From the NCBI GenBank assembly GCA_009930125.1, contig RZYZ01000001.1:1-42390 (forward strand): a stretch of DNA of 42,390 nucleotides, written 5' to 3'. The translations under genes and the position numbers were made by a program. This DNA comes from Clostridia bacterium (lineage in GTDB: Bacteria; Bacillota; Clostridia; Clostridiales; Clostridiaceae). Shown piece after piece: positions 21,805 through 30,139 of this stretch; the stretch's first letter is position 1, and every line of letters begins with the position of its first letter. Under the pieces are notes generated by a model, which did not search any database, was not told where the DNA came from, and saw nothing but the letters and a program-made list of their open reading frames with translations.

Positions 21805-23361
21805 TTACTTCGCGTAATCAACAGATCGGGTTTCTCTAATGACATTGATCTTGATCTGTCCAGGGTATTCCATTTCTTCCTCTATTCTCTTGACCAGGGA
21901 TCTTGCCATCAGCATTGCGCCCGCATCATCAACCACATCAGGTTTAACAATGATTCTGATTTCTCTTCCAGCTTGAATTGCATATGACTTCTCAACGCCT
22001 TCGTAAGAATTTGCAATTTCTTCCAGTTTCTGGAGTCTCTTTATGTAGTTTTCCAGAGTTTCACGTCTTGCACCAGGTCTTGCCGCAGAGATTGCATCTG
22101 CCGCCTGTACCAGTACCGCTTCCATGGACATCATCTCCACATCACCATGATGGGCTCCGATGGCATTTACAACGAGTGCCGACTCATGATACTTCTTCGC
22201 CAGATCTGCACCGATCAGTGCATGACCGCCTTCTACTTCGTGATCCACGGCTTTACCGATGTCATGAAGCAGTCCTGCTCTTTTTGCAAGTGTTACGTCT
22301 AATCCCAGTTCTGTTGCCATGAGGCCTGCCAGATTGGCGACTTCTATGGAATGCTTGAGGACATTCTGTCCGTAGCTTGTTCTGAACTTCAGTCTTCCCA
22401 GAAGTTTCAGCAGTTCCGGGTGAATTCCATGAAGGCCGATTTCGAATGAAGCCTGTTCGCCTTCTTCCTTGATCACATTCTCCACGTCTTTCTTGGATTT
22501 CTCCACCATCTCTTCAATTCTTGCAGGATGAATTCTTCCATCTACAATGAGTTTCTCTAGTGTCAGTTTTGCAACTTCTCTTCGGATCGGATCGAAACTG
22601 GATAGGATTACAGCCTCTGGAGTGTCATCAATGATGAGATCCACGCCTGTAAGGGTTTCCAGTGTTCGGATGTTTCTACCTTCTCTTCCGATGATTCTAC
22701 CCTTCATTTCGTCGTTCGGCAGGGATACGACATGCACTGTGGTTTCAGATACATGATCCGCTGCACACCTCTGAATCGAAGTGGTAATGATTTCTCTCGC
22801 CTTCTTGTCCGCCTCTTCCTTTGCTCTGGATTCCATTTCCTTCACCATCAGTGTCAGGTCTCTTTGAACCTCACCTCTGACTTCATCCATCAGCACTTTC
22901 TTTGCGTCCTCTTGTGTGAGACCGGCGATTTTTTCCAGTTCAGTTCTTCTTGCTGCGAGGAGCTCTTCCGTCTCGTTCTCTTTGACAGTCAGATCGGAAA
23001 TTTTCTTGTTGAGGGTTTCCTCTTTCTTTTCCAGCTGTTCCAGTTTCTTGTCCAAGGATTCTTCTTTCTGGATGGTCCTTCTTTCAAGTCTCTGGACTTC
23101 GCTTCGTCTTTCTCTGACTTCCTTTTCCGCTTCAGTTTTCAGCTTGAATGCCTCATCTTTTGCTTCAAGAGATGCTTCCTTCTTAAGTGCTTCCGCCTCT
23201 TTCTTCGAATCCTCGAGGATTCTCCTGCTGTCTTTTTCCGCATCGCCAAGAATTTCCTTGGCTTTTTTCAATTTACTATTTGATAAATATAAGATTATGG
23301 CACCTACCACCAGTAATGTAACAACGCCTGTTACGATAATAGCGATTTGTTCTGTGCTCAT
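21805..23361 (-). CDS. rny: Ribonuclease Y
   Basis: The 518-residue protein has the RNase Y order. An N-terminal membrane helix (IIVTGVVTLLVVGAIILYL) is followed by a long coiled coil (about 30-200). A KH domain carries GRIIGREGRNIRTLE. An HD domain with LLHDIGKAVDHEVEGGHA and GAHHGD comes next, and the C-terminus is typical, with PGQIKINVIRETRSVDYAK. It is the membrane-anchored endoribonuclease that starts mRNA decay in many Firmicutes. The ATG follows AAGGAGGTGTAAAT. It follows recA, a common clostridial order, but has its own promoter and is separated from recA by a terminator. Confidence 0.97.
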   Translation of the reverse strand: MSTEQIAIIVTGVVTLLVVGAIILYLSNSKLKKAKEILGDAEKDSRRILEDSKKEAEALKKEASLEAKDEAFKLKTEAEKEVRERRSEVQRLERRTIQKEESLDKKLEQLEKKEETLNKKISDLTVKENETEELLAARRTELEKIAGLTQEDAKKVLMDEVRGEVQRDLTLMVKEMESRAKEEADKKAREIITTSIQRCAADHVSETTVHVVSLPNDEMKGRIIGREGRNIRTLETLTGVDLIIDDTPEAVILSSFDPIRREVAKLTLEKLIVDGRIHPARIEEMVEKSKKDVENVIKEEGEQASFEIGLHGIHPELLKLLGRLKFRTSYGQNVLKHSIEVANLAGLMATELGLDVTLAKRAGLLHDIGKAVDHEVEGGHALIGADLAKKYHESALVVNAIGAHHGDVEMMSMEAVLVQAADAISAARPGARRETLENYIKRLQKLEEIANSYEGVEKSYAIQAGREIRIIVKPDVVDDAGAMLMARSLVKRIEEEMEYPGQIKINVIRETRSVDYAK

Positions 23362-23465
23362 ATTTACACCTCCTTGCTTTTTTAGTCATTTTTTATAGCT
23401 AAATGTGAAAGCTTGGAAAGTGCATATCATTCTCACTGTGAATTTTGATAAACCAATACAAATTT

Positions 23466-23494
23466 ATTGTATCTTATCCAATTATAAGTGTCAA
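23466..23494 (-). promoter_or_regulatory. Promoter of rny
   Basis: On the minus strand TTGACA (23489-23494) and TACAAT (23466-23471) are separated by 17 bases. The expected leader is about 95 bases. Confidence 0.8.
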
Positions 23495-23515
23495 ATAAAT
23501 CCTGTGAGATTAACC

Positions 23516-23555
23516 GGTAAAATCACACCTTCTGTAAACCTTTTACCGAAGGTGT
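23516..23555 (-). repeat. Stable hairpin with alternative pairing between recA and rny
   Basis: On the minus strand ACACCTTC and GAAGGTGT (outer 8 bp, 23525-23555) enclose GTAAA-AGG-TTTAC, so a two-part stem can form. The 5' side of the loop, GGTAAAA, is also perfectly complementary to TTTTACC two bases beyond the stem (23516-23522). A pseudoknot or competing fold is thus possible. It lies between the recA terminator and the rny -35 box. The rest of this gap of 315 bases (23362-23676) shows no gene. Confidence 0.5.
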
Positions 23556-23637
23556 CATGAGGCGCATAGGCTCTTGTTCTGAGGCGTCTCAAACAAATCG
23601 TTTCAGTATCAGAAGCTTTTCGCTGTTCTGCCGGCAT

Positions 23638-23670
23638 AAAAAAGAGACCGGTTCTTGAACCAGTCTCTTT
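23638..23670 (-). terminator. Terminator of recA
   Basis: GAGACTGGTTC and GAACCGGTCTC (23644-23667) form a stem on the minus strand followed by TTTTTTATG. Confidence 0.9.
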
Positions 23671-23676
23671 TTGAAC

Positions 23677-24765
23677 CTATTTCTTTTTCTTACTTGTTTC
23701 TTCTTCTTCGATTTCAGCGATGATTTCCTTGGCTTCGATGATCTCCGCCATCTTGGCCAGTGGCAGTTCATACTTCGCACGGATCTTGTTTTCGATTTCC
23801 AGAAGCAGTTCCGGATTTTCGGCAAGATAGTTCTTGGAGTTTTCTCTACCCTGACCAAGTCGGGTTCCTTCATAGGAGAACCATGCACCGGACTTGTCCA
23901 CGATTTCTTCACTGACACCTACATCCAGCACATTTCCTTCTCTGGAAATACCACCATTGTACATGATGTCAAACTCTGCCATCTTGAATGGTGCAGCGAC
24001 TTTGTTCTTGATGACTTTGATTCTGGTTCTGTTCCCTATGACGCTGTCTCCGCTCTTGATGGAATCGATTCTTCTGATGTCCATTCTGACAGAAGAATAG
24101 AATTTCAGTGCACGTCCACCTGGTGTCGTTTCAGGGTTACCGAACATGACGCCGATCTTCTCTCTCAGCTGATTGATGAAGAGAATGCTGCAGTTGGTCT
24201 TGCTTACCGTACCGGCGAGCTTTCTTAGAGCCTGGGACATAAGTCTTGCCTGAAGGCCCATATGGCTGTCCCCCATCTCTCCTTCGATTTCCGCTCTGGG
24301 CACCAGTGCGGCTACGGAGTCGACGATGACAAGATCGATGGCGTTGGACCTGACAAGAGCCTCGGCGATTTCCATGGCCTGCTCTCCTGTATCCGGCTGG
24401 GATACCAGCAGATTGTCAATGTCCACACCCAGTCTTTTCGCATACTGAGGATCCAGTGCGTGTTCCGCATCGATGAAAGCGGCGATTCCGCCAAGTTTCT
24501 GTGCTTCGGCAATACAATGCAGAGCTACAGTGGTCTTACCTGATGATTCAGGTCCGTATATTTCAATGATTCTTCCCTTTGGAATTCCGCCGATGCCCAG
24601 TGCGATGTCCAGTCCCAGACATCCTGTAGGGATGGAAGCCAGATTAAGCTTGGAATCTGCACCCAGTTTCATTACGGAACCTTTACCAAACTGTTTTTCA
24701 ATCTGATTCATGGCAGCGTCCAAAGCTTTCATTTTATCTGCATTAATATTAGCCAAATCATTCAC
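23677..24765 (-). CDS. recA: Recombinase A
   Basis: The 362-residue protein is canonical RecA: Walker A GPESSGKTT (about 71-79), FIDAEHALDPQYA, Walker B region LVIVDSVAALVPRAEIEGEMGD with loop 1, and loop 2 with NQLREKIGVMFGNPETTPGGRALKFY. The C-terminal tail is acidic and basic, ending in EEETSKKKK. It drives homologous recombination and triggers LexA autocleavage. The ATG follows AAGGAGTGA. A consensus promoter and a LexA box stand upstream, so SOS control is clear from the sequence. The recA-rny neighbourhood is typical of Clostridia. Confidence 0.98.
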   Translation of the reverse strand: MNDLANINADKMKALDAAMNQIEKQFGKGSVMKLGADSKLNLASIPTGCLGLDIALGIGGIPKGRIIEIYGPESSGKTTVALHCIAEAQKLGGIAAFIDAEHALDPQYAKRLGVDIDNLLVSQPDTGEQAMEIAEALVRSNAIDLVIVDSVAALVPRAEIEGEMGDSHMGLQARLMSQALRKLAGTVSKTNCSILFINQLREKIGVMFGNPETTPGGRALKFYSSVRMDIRRIDSIKSGDSVIGNRTRIKVIKNKVAAPFKMAEFDIMYNGGISREGNVLDVGVSEEIVDKSGAWFSYEGTRLGQGRENSKNYLAENPELLLEIENKIRAKYELPLAKMAEIIEAKEIIAEIEEEETSKKKK

Positions 24766-24801
24766 TCCTTGTGTGTTAAATTCTGTCGTTCTTCAAATAA
24801 A

Positions 24802-24813
24802 GAACATCCGTTC
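24802..24813. promoter_or_regulatory. LexA (DinR-type) SOS box of recA
   Basis: GAAC-GGAT-GTTC on the minus strand is a perfect GAAC-N4-GTTC palindrome as in the Firmicute SOS consensus. It lies just downstream of the recA -10 box, where a bound repressor would block transcription. Confidence 0.85.
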
Positions 24814-24820
24814 AAAAATT

Positions 24821-24849
24821 ATTATATGTCAAAAATCAGGGACTGTCAA
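24821..24849 (-). promoter_or_regulatory. Consensus promoter of recA
   Basis: TTGACA (24844-24849) and TATAAT (24821-24826) on the minus strand match the sigma-A consensus exactly, with a 17-base spacer. Confidence 0.9.
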
Positions 24850-24853
24850 CCGG

Positions 24854-24879
24854 ATTCCCTACTGTATATTATAGGGAAT
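24854..24879 (-). terminator. Hairpin after the TPR gene
   Basis: ATTCCCTA and TAGGGAAT form an 8-bp perfect stem on the minus strand, but no T-run follows. Termination is uncertain and readthrough into recA is possible. Confidence 0.45.
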
Positions 24880-24889
24880 GATGCACTTT

Positions 24890-25981
24890 CTATTCCTTCT
24901 TTTTCTCCAGTTTGTCCATATAGGCTTTGATTTCCAGAAGGATCTCGTCTTCACTGTCCATGAGCTCCCCGATGGCGATATGATCCTTCGCGGCTTTCAG
25001 ATCGCCCAGATTGATGTAGCACATGATGAGATTCGTGAGAATCTCGATGGTCCGGACCTGCTCGAACAGTGTTCTGAAATAGTTCACCGCCTGGGTATAG
25101 TCTCCGATGGCCGCGTAGTTGATGCCCAGTTCATTGAGGACATCCACATAGGCCTCGTCAATGGCCAGAGCATCATTCAGATAGAAGATGGCCTTCTCGT
25201 GGTTCTTGAGGATTCTGTAGGCGATGGCGATCATGAGAAGGAGCCTTGGATTGTCTTCTTCCCTGCTCAGAAGCGGCAGCACCAGTTCTAGGAACCGTTC
25301 GGGATTATCGTAGAGAATCTCCTCTCCTTCGGTGATTCTGGACTTCCGGTCAAGAAATTCCATCTCTTCGGTGATTTCGCTGGTTTCTTCTCCGCCCAGT
25401 CTCAGATACGCTCGGATGTTGTGGAGCGCTCCGGCGAAGTCCTCCTTGAATCTCAGAGCGGACCCCTTGAAGAGATAGCCCTCGATGACGCCAAGAGCGA
25501 TGGCTTCATCGGCATATTTCTGAAGTGCTTCTCTGTACATGGACATCTTCAGGGAAAGCTCCTCCAGTAGCACCAGTGCGTTTTTCAGCACTTCCTTCTC
25601 TCCATGAACATGATAGAGTCCAAGAAGATAGATCAGGGCTTCTTCCAGCTTTTCCTCCCGGATCAGCTTCGTGACCAGCCCTTTGATGACCGACGCCCTG
25701 CTGAGCCGGTTCAGGATCGTTTTGTAGAGATCCATCTGGTTGAAGCTGTGATCCGCGCCCGCCACATAGTACATCCCCTTGACGAATTCGCCGAAGGGAA
25801 GATTTTTTGTCAGATCCTCGTTGATGTTCTCTGCGATATACTCAGGAGACAGAGGAAGAAAAAGCTCTTCCTCTGTCTCTCTGATTTCAGGAATCTGAAA
25901 ATGGTCAACGAGTATGTTTTTGTTGATCTCAAGAAAAATGAGACCGGATAAGTTTGATTTCAGATGATTGATGTAATCCAA
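24890..25981 (-). CDS. Tetratricopeptide-repeat protein
   Basis: The 363-residue product is almost wholly helical. TPR units are visible in the C-terminal half, such as PRLLLMIAIAYRILKNHEKAIFYLNDALAID, then VDVLNELGINYAAIGDYTQAVNYFRTL, and EILTNLIMCYINLGDLKAAKDHI. The N-terminal 90 residues are not repeat-like. TPR arrays mediate protein contacts; the partner is unknown. The start is TTG at 25981, with an AGGAGG site five bases before. It follows the phosphohexomutase gene by 20 bases and is cotranscribed with it. Confidence 0.75.
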   Translation of the reverse strand: MDYINHLKSNLSGLIFLEINKNILVDHFQIPEIRETEEELFLPLSPEYIAENINEDLTKNLPFGEFVKGMYYVAGADHSFNQMDLYKTILNRLSRASVIKGLVTKLIREEKLEEALIYLLGLYHVHGEKEVLKNALVLLEELSLKMSMYREALQKYADEAIALGVIEGYLFKGSALRFKEDFAGALHNIRAYLRLGGEETSEITEEMEFLDRKSRITEGEEILYDNPERFLELVLPLLSREEDNPRLLLMIAIAYRILKNHEKAIFYLNDALAIDEAYVDVLNELGINYAAIGDYTQAVNYFRTLFEQVRTIEILTNLIMCYINLGDLKAAKDHIAIGELMDSEDEILLEIKAYMDKLEKKKE

Positions 25982-26001
25982 TTGGACCTCCTATTGTGCG
26001 C

Positions 26002-27726
26002 TTAGAAGCCTTTATTGACAAGAGAGATGATTTCCTTCTTGAATGCTTCCAGCTTGCGGTCTGCATCTTCCAGCGAATTTCCTTTTACCGCCATATACGC
26101 CTTCATCTTCGGCTCTGTTCCTGATGGTCTCACGACAAACCAGGATTCATCCTCGAGCATGTACTTGATGACATTGGATTCAGGCAGCGTGATCGGTGTC
26201 TTCTCACCGGTTTTGATGTTGACTCTTTCTCTCAGTTTATAGTCCTCCTTATAGAGGGCTTTCACGCCGTCTATTTCGGTGATGGTATTGTTTCTGAAGT
26301 AGTCGATGCACTTTCTGATCTGGTCTTTTCCGTCTTTTCCGGTTTTTGTGAACGACTCGATCTCTTCGCGGAAGAATCCGTACTTTTCGTAGATCTCAAT
26401 AAGCGCATCATAGAGCGTCATGCCCTTGGTCTTGTAGTAAGTTGCGATTTCACACAGAATCATGGAAGCCACCACGGCATCCTTATCTCGTACAAAGGTT
26501 CCGGCAAGATAACCGAAGGATTCTTCAAATCCGAAGAGGAAGGTTTTTTCCTTGGTTTCCTTGTATTCTTCAATCTTCTCCCCGATGTATTTGAATCCGG
26601 TGAGCACATCCAGAAGCTCCACACCGAAGTCCTCGGTGATGTTTCGGACGCTCTCTGTGGATACGATGGTCTTGATGACCACGCCATTGTCCGGCACCTT
26701 ATTCTCTTCCTTCATGGCTTTCAGGAGATAGTAGGTGATGAGCATACCGATCTGATTACCGGACAATACCTGATTGTTCCCCTGATTGTCCTTCACGATG
26801 ACCCCTACTCGGTCTGCATCCGGATCCGTTCCGAAGATGATGTCGGGCTTCACCTCTTCCGCCAGCTTCAGTGCAAGTTCGAAGACCTGAGGATTTTCAG
26901 GATTCGGATAAGGTGCCGTGGGGAAAGTTCCATCCGGGAGCTCCTGCTCCTTCACCACGTGCACATTGGTATAGCCCAGTTCCTTCAGCACACGACGCAC
27001 GGGGATATTTCCGGAACCATGAATCGGTGTGTAGATGATGGAAAGACTCTTCGCATTTTCCTTCAGCATGTCCTTTTTGACCGTCAGGGTCTTGATGGAA
27101 TCAATATAGGTTTTCAGCACGTCTTCTCCGATGTACTGAAGCAGTCCCTTTTCAAGGGCCTCTTCTTCGGACATGGACGCCACTTCATCAAATTTCTCGA
27201 TGGATCGGATCTCCGCAAGAATCTTGTCCGCTTCCTCATCGGTGACCTGTCCTCCATAGGAACCATAGACTTTGTAGCCGTTATAGGCCTGAGGATTATG
27301 AGAAGCTGTGATGACGATGCCTGCACTGGTCTCATAATGTCTTACCGCAAATGAGAGCAGCGGCACAGGTGCCAGAGTGTCATAAAGATAGACTTTCACA
27401 CCATGGGCACAGAGAATCAGCGCAGATACCTTCGCGAACTCATCGGACTTGATTCTTGAGTCGTAGGCGATGGCACAGGATGGATTCTCCACGGTCTTAG
27501 TGAGATGCCTAGCCAGGCCTTCTGTTGCCTTTCCGACTGTATGGATGTTCATTCGATTGGTTCCAGCGCCCAGAATTCCTCTTAAACCTGCTGTACCGAA
27601 TTCCAGTTCGGTATAGAATCTGTCCTCCAGTTCCTTTTCCTCTGTGATTGCTCTGAGTTCCTCTTTGAATTCCTCTGATACAAATTCGCTTTCAAGCCAT
27701 TCCTGCAGTTTTTCTTTATAGGACAT
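26002..27726 (-). CDS. Phosphoglucomutase/phosphomannomutase (PgcA-like)
   Basis: The 574-residue enzyme has all four signature loops of the alpha-phosphohexomutases: the phosphoserine loop GIVITASHNPQAYNGYK, the metal loop FGTDPDADRVGV, the sugar loop GFEESFGYLAG, and the phosphate loop FVVRPSGTEPKMKAYM. It would interconvert glucose-1-phosphate and glucose-6-phosphate (perhaps also mannose phosphates), linking glycolysis to cell-envelope glycans and glycogen. I take the ATG at 27726 after AAGGAGGAAATCAGC; the frame extends 12 codons upstream without support. The length fits the long Gram-positive PgcA type rather than GlmM. It heads an operon with the TPR gene. Confidence 0.93.
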   Translation of the reverse strand: MSYKEKLQEWLESEFVSEEFKEELRAITEEKELEDRFYTELEFGTAGLRGILGAGTNRMNIHTVGKATEGLARHLTKTVENPSCAIAYDSRIKSDEFAKVSALILCAHGVKVYLYDTLAPVPLLSFAVRHYETSAGIVITASHNPQAYNGYKVYGSYGGQVTDEEADKILAEIRSIEKFDEVASMSEEEALEKGLLQYIGEDVLKTYIDSIKTLTVKKDMLKENAKSLSIIYTPIHGSGNIPVRRVLKELGYTNVHVVKEQELPDGTFPTAPYPNPENPQVFELALKLAEEVKPDIIFGTDPDADRVGVIVKDNQGNNQVLSGNQIGMLITYYLLKAMKEENKVPDNGVVIKTIVSTESVRNITEDFGVELLDVLTGFKYIGEKIEEYKETKEKTFLFGFEESFGYLAGTFVRDKDAVVASMILCEIATYYKTKGMTLYDALIEIYEKYGFFREEIESFTKTGKDGKDQIRKCIDYFRNNTITEIDGVKALYKEDYKLRERVNIKTGEKTPITLPESNVIKYMLEDESWFVVRPSGTEPKMKAYMAVKGNSLEDADRKLEAFKKEIISLVNKGF

Positions 27727-27762
27727 GCTGATTTCCTCCTTGGTTATACATACTTTACTCAC

Positions 27763-27791
27763 ATTATAATATATTCCTGCTGAGATTTCAC
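27763..27791 (-). promoter_or_regulatory. Promoter of the phosphohexomutase-TPR operon
   Basis: On the minus strand GTGAAA (27786-27791) and TATAAT (27763-27768) are 17 bases apart. Confidence 0.6.
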
Positions 27792-27906
27792 AGATTTATC
27801 TCGCTTTCTCCCATGTTTATGGTAAAAGAGAATATTTACGAAAGATGAGATGAAAATATTGTCATTATATAATAGAATGGAAGTAACGAAGTAGTGAGAT
27901 TTTTCA

Positions 27907-27934
27907 TTGTAAAAAAGAAGAATTATGCTATTAT
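27907..27934 (+). promoter_or_regulatory. Promoter of the amino-acid decarboxylase
   Basis: TTGTAA (27907-27912) and TATTAT (27929-27934) are 16 bases apart, and TGC directly precedes the -10 box, an extended -10 arrangement. Confidence 0.55.
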
Positions 27935-27948
27935 TAAATAGTTATTTT

Positions 27949-27962
27949 TGACATGAATGTCA
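27949..27962. repeat. Palindrome at the start of the decarboxylase transcript
   Basis: TGACAT and ATGTCA form a perfect 6-2-6 inverted repeat just after the predicted transcription start. It is a good position for a repressor operator. Confidence 0.5.
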
Positions 27963-28000
27963 TGGAAATCGGAGAATACGGAAAGAAGGTGGCTGTAAAG

Positions 28001-29461
28001 TTGTATAAGCTGAATCAGAATGAGACTCCCCTTTTTGATGCCCTTATGGAATATGTGGATCGGGATACTGTGCCCTTTCATGTGCCAGGACATAAAAAAG
28101 GAGAAGGAATCGAAAAGAATTTCAAGAAATATATCGGGGAAAATCCCTTCAAGATAGATGTTACGGTTTTCCAGCTGGTGGATTCGCTTCACCATCCTAC
28201 AGGACCGATCAAGAAAGCCCAGGAGCTTGCAGCGGACGCTTACGGAGCGGATGCTTCATTCTTCTCCATTCATGGCACCTCCGGCGCGATCCAGGCCATG
28301 ATCATGTCTGTTGTCAGTGAGGGAGACACCATCATCGTGCCCAGAAACGTCCATAAGTCCATTACAGCGGGCATCATCTTAAGCGGAGCCATTCCCGTCT
28401 ATATGCAGCCGGAACTGGACAAGAAGCTTGGCATCGCCCAGGGCGTGACGCCGGAAACCGTGGAAAAGACCCTGAGAGAAAATCCCCATGCCAAGGCGGT
28501 GCTCATCATCAATCCCACCTACTACGGTGTGGCTACGGAGCTGGAAAGAATCGCCGAAATCGTCCATGAATACGACATCCCTCTGATTGTGGATGAAGCC
28601 CATGGTCCCCATCTGGCTTTCTCCGAAAAGCTGCCCATGTCTGCCATGCAGGCGGGCGCGGATCTTTGTGCTCAGAGCACCCACAAGATCATCGGAGCCA
28701 TGACCCAGGGGTCGATTCTGCATGTGAGGACGAAATATGTCAGTGCGGCGAGAGTGCAGCAGATCATGAATCTTCTGCAGACCACTTCCCCATCCTATAT
28801 CCTTCTGGCATCACTGGATACCTCGAGAAAGCAGATTGCCCTGGATGGAGAAGGACTCCTTGACAAGGCTATTGAAAATGCCCAGTATCTGAGAAGCGAG
28901 GTCAACAAGATTGAAGGATTCTACTGCTTCGGCAGTGAGATTCTGGGAAATCCAGGTGTCTTCGCCCTTGATCCCACCAAGGTCTGCATCACCTGCAGAG
29001 ATCTTGGCATCACTGGATTCGACCTGGATATGATCCTGGCCAACAAGTACCACATCCAGATGGAGCTTTCTGATCTCTACAATACTCTAGCCGTTGGAAG
29101 CTTCGGCGATACGAGAGAAAACATGGACAAGCTCATCACAGCCCTCAAAGAGATCAGCGAGGAATACATGAACAAGGATCAGATCAAACCGGACTTCATA
29201 GACATTCCATCCATACCCAAGCAGGTGCTGATTCCAAGAGAAGCATTCAACGCCGAAAAAGTTTCGGTCCTTCTTGAAGACAGCATCGGTGAAGTGTCCG
29301 GCGAGTTCCTGATGGCTTACCCGCCCGGAATTCCAGTGCTCTGTCCTGGAGAGGTCATCACAGAAGAAATCGTGGACTATGTCAATGATCTCAAGAAGAC
29401 CGGACTCTATGTGCAGGGAACCGAAGATCCGAGAGTGGAATACATCAAAGTGGTGAATTAA
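28001..29461 (+). CDS. Orn/Lys/Arg decarboxylase (fold-type I, short form)
   Basis: The 486-residue PLP enzyme has the family marks PFHVPGHKKG near the N-terminus, SIHGTSGAIQAMI, the PLP aspartate and histidine in VDEAHGPHLAF, and the Schiff-base lysine Lys229 in QSTHKIIGAMTQGS. A C-terminal domain contains VSGEFLMAYPPGIPVLCPGE. It removes CO2 from arginine, lysine or ornithine, yielding agmatine, cadaverine or putrescine; which one cannot be told. I choose the TTG at 28001 (AAGGTGG site eight bases before), because it gives the usual MYKLNQNETPLFDAL start; an upstream ATG at 27953 has no ribosome site and lies in the palindrome. It is a single gene ended by a terminator. Confidence 0.92.
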   Translation: MYKLNQNETPLFDALMEYVDRDTVPFHVPGHKKGEGIEKNFKKYIGENPFKIDVTVFQLVDSLHHPTGPIKKAQELAADAYGADASFFSIHGTSGAIQAMIMSVVSEGDTIIVPRNVHKSITAGIILSGAIPVYMQPELDKKLGIAQGVTPETVEKTLRENPHAKAVLIINPTYYGVATELERIAEIVHEYDIPLIVDEAHGPHLAFSEKLPMSAMQAGADLCAQSTHKIIGAMTQGSILHVRTKYVSAARVQQIMNLLQTTSPSYILLASLDTSRKQIALDGEGLLDKAIENAQYLRSEVNKIEGFYCFGSEILGNPGVFALDPTKVCITCRDLGITGFDLDMILANKYHIQMELSDLYNTLAVGSFGDTRENMDKLITALKEISEEYMNKDQIKPDFIDIPSIPKQVLIPREAFNAEKVSVLLEDSIGEVSGEFLMAYPPGIPVLCPGEVITEEIVDYVNDLKKTGLYVQGTEDPRVEYIKVVN

Positions 29462-29466
29462 AAGAC

Positions 29467-29510
29467 GAACAGCCTGAAAGCTTACAGCATAAGCTCTCAG
29501 GCTGTTTTAT
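29467..29510 (+). terminator. Terminator of the decarboxylase gene
   Basis: ACAGCCTGA (29469-29477) pairs with TCAGGCTGT (29497-29505), with an inner AGCTTA/TAAGCT extension and TTTTAT after the stem. Confidence 0.85.
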
Positions 29511-29521
29511 ATTGCTTTGTG

Positions 29522-30139
29522 TCATCGGTTCCGATCGATGATGAGGTATTTCAGCACACTGAGATATTCTCTGAGGTACCCCTTCAGAAGTGTGGTGGGC
29601 GGGGTTTTGGAAGGGATACCGAAGGCATCCAGTCCATTCTCTCTTGCAGTGAGTGTTCCTCTGAATACATGAAAACCGCTGGTGACGATACCGAATTTCG
29701 TCTCTTCCTCTAGAAGACCTGGTCTTTCCTTCTGCAGCATCGCTATGCTGAAGGTGATGTTCTCGTAGGTGTTGAAGGAGCCTTCCTCTGCAAGGATTCT
29801 GCTCTCCTCTATCCCCTTCTCCACGAGATAGTCTTTCATGGCAGAAGCTTCGGTGATCTCTTCCCATCTCCCGATGCCTCCGGATACGACAGCAATGGTC
29901 TCCGGATGGTCCTTGAGATAGGCATATCCCCTGCCAAGGCGTAGAGACAGCGCAGGAGAAGGCGTTCTTCCATAAAGTCTTGCCCCCAGAATGATGATGA
30001 CATCGGCCTTTTCCTCGCTGGTCTTCTGGGCATGATAGAGGATGAGACCTTCCACCACCACAAAAGTCAGCACGAAAGCAGCGGCAAGGACAAAGAGGAT
30101 TTTTCTGAAGATGTGCTTCTCTAGTTTCTTTTTTTCCAT
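29522..30139 (-). CDS. YdcF/SanA/ElyC-family (DUF218) membrane protein
   Basis: The 205-residue product has one N-terminal membrane helix (KILFVLAAAFVLTFVVVEGLIL) and a DUF218 domain with DVIIILGARLYGRTPSPALSLRLGRG, VVSGGIGRWEEITEAS and AEEGSFNTYENI. The family is linked to envelope carbon-lipid or peptidoglycan precursor metabolism in some bacteria, but the reaction is unknown. Its ATG overlaps the last 19 bases of the acyl-ACP thioesterase gene, whose final codons also supply the GGAG site. Translational coupling between the two is therefore likely. Confidence 0.88.
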   Translation of the reverse strand: MEKKKLEKHIFRKILFVLAAAFVLTFVVVEGLILYHAQKTSEEKADVIIILGARLYGRTPSPALSLRLGRGYAYLKDHPETIAVVSGGIGRWEEITEASAMKDYLVEKGIEESRILAEEGSFNTYENITFSIAMLQKERPGLLEEETKFGIVTSGFHVFRGTLTARENGLDAFGIPSKTPPTTLLKGYLREYLSVLKYLIIDRNR

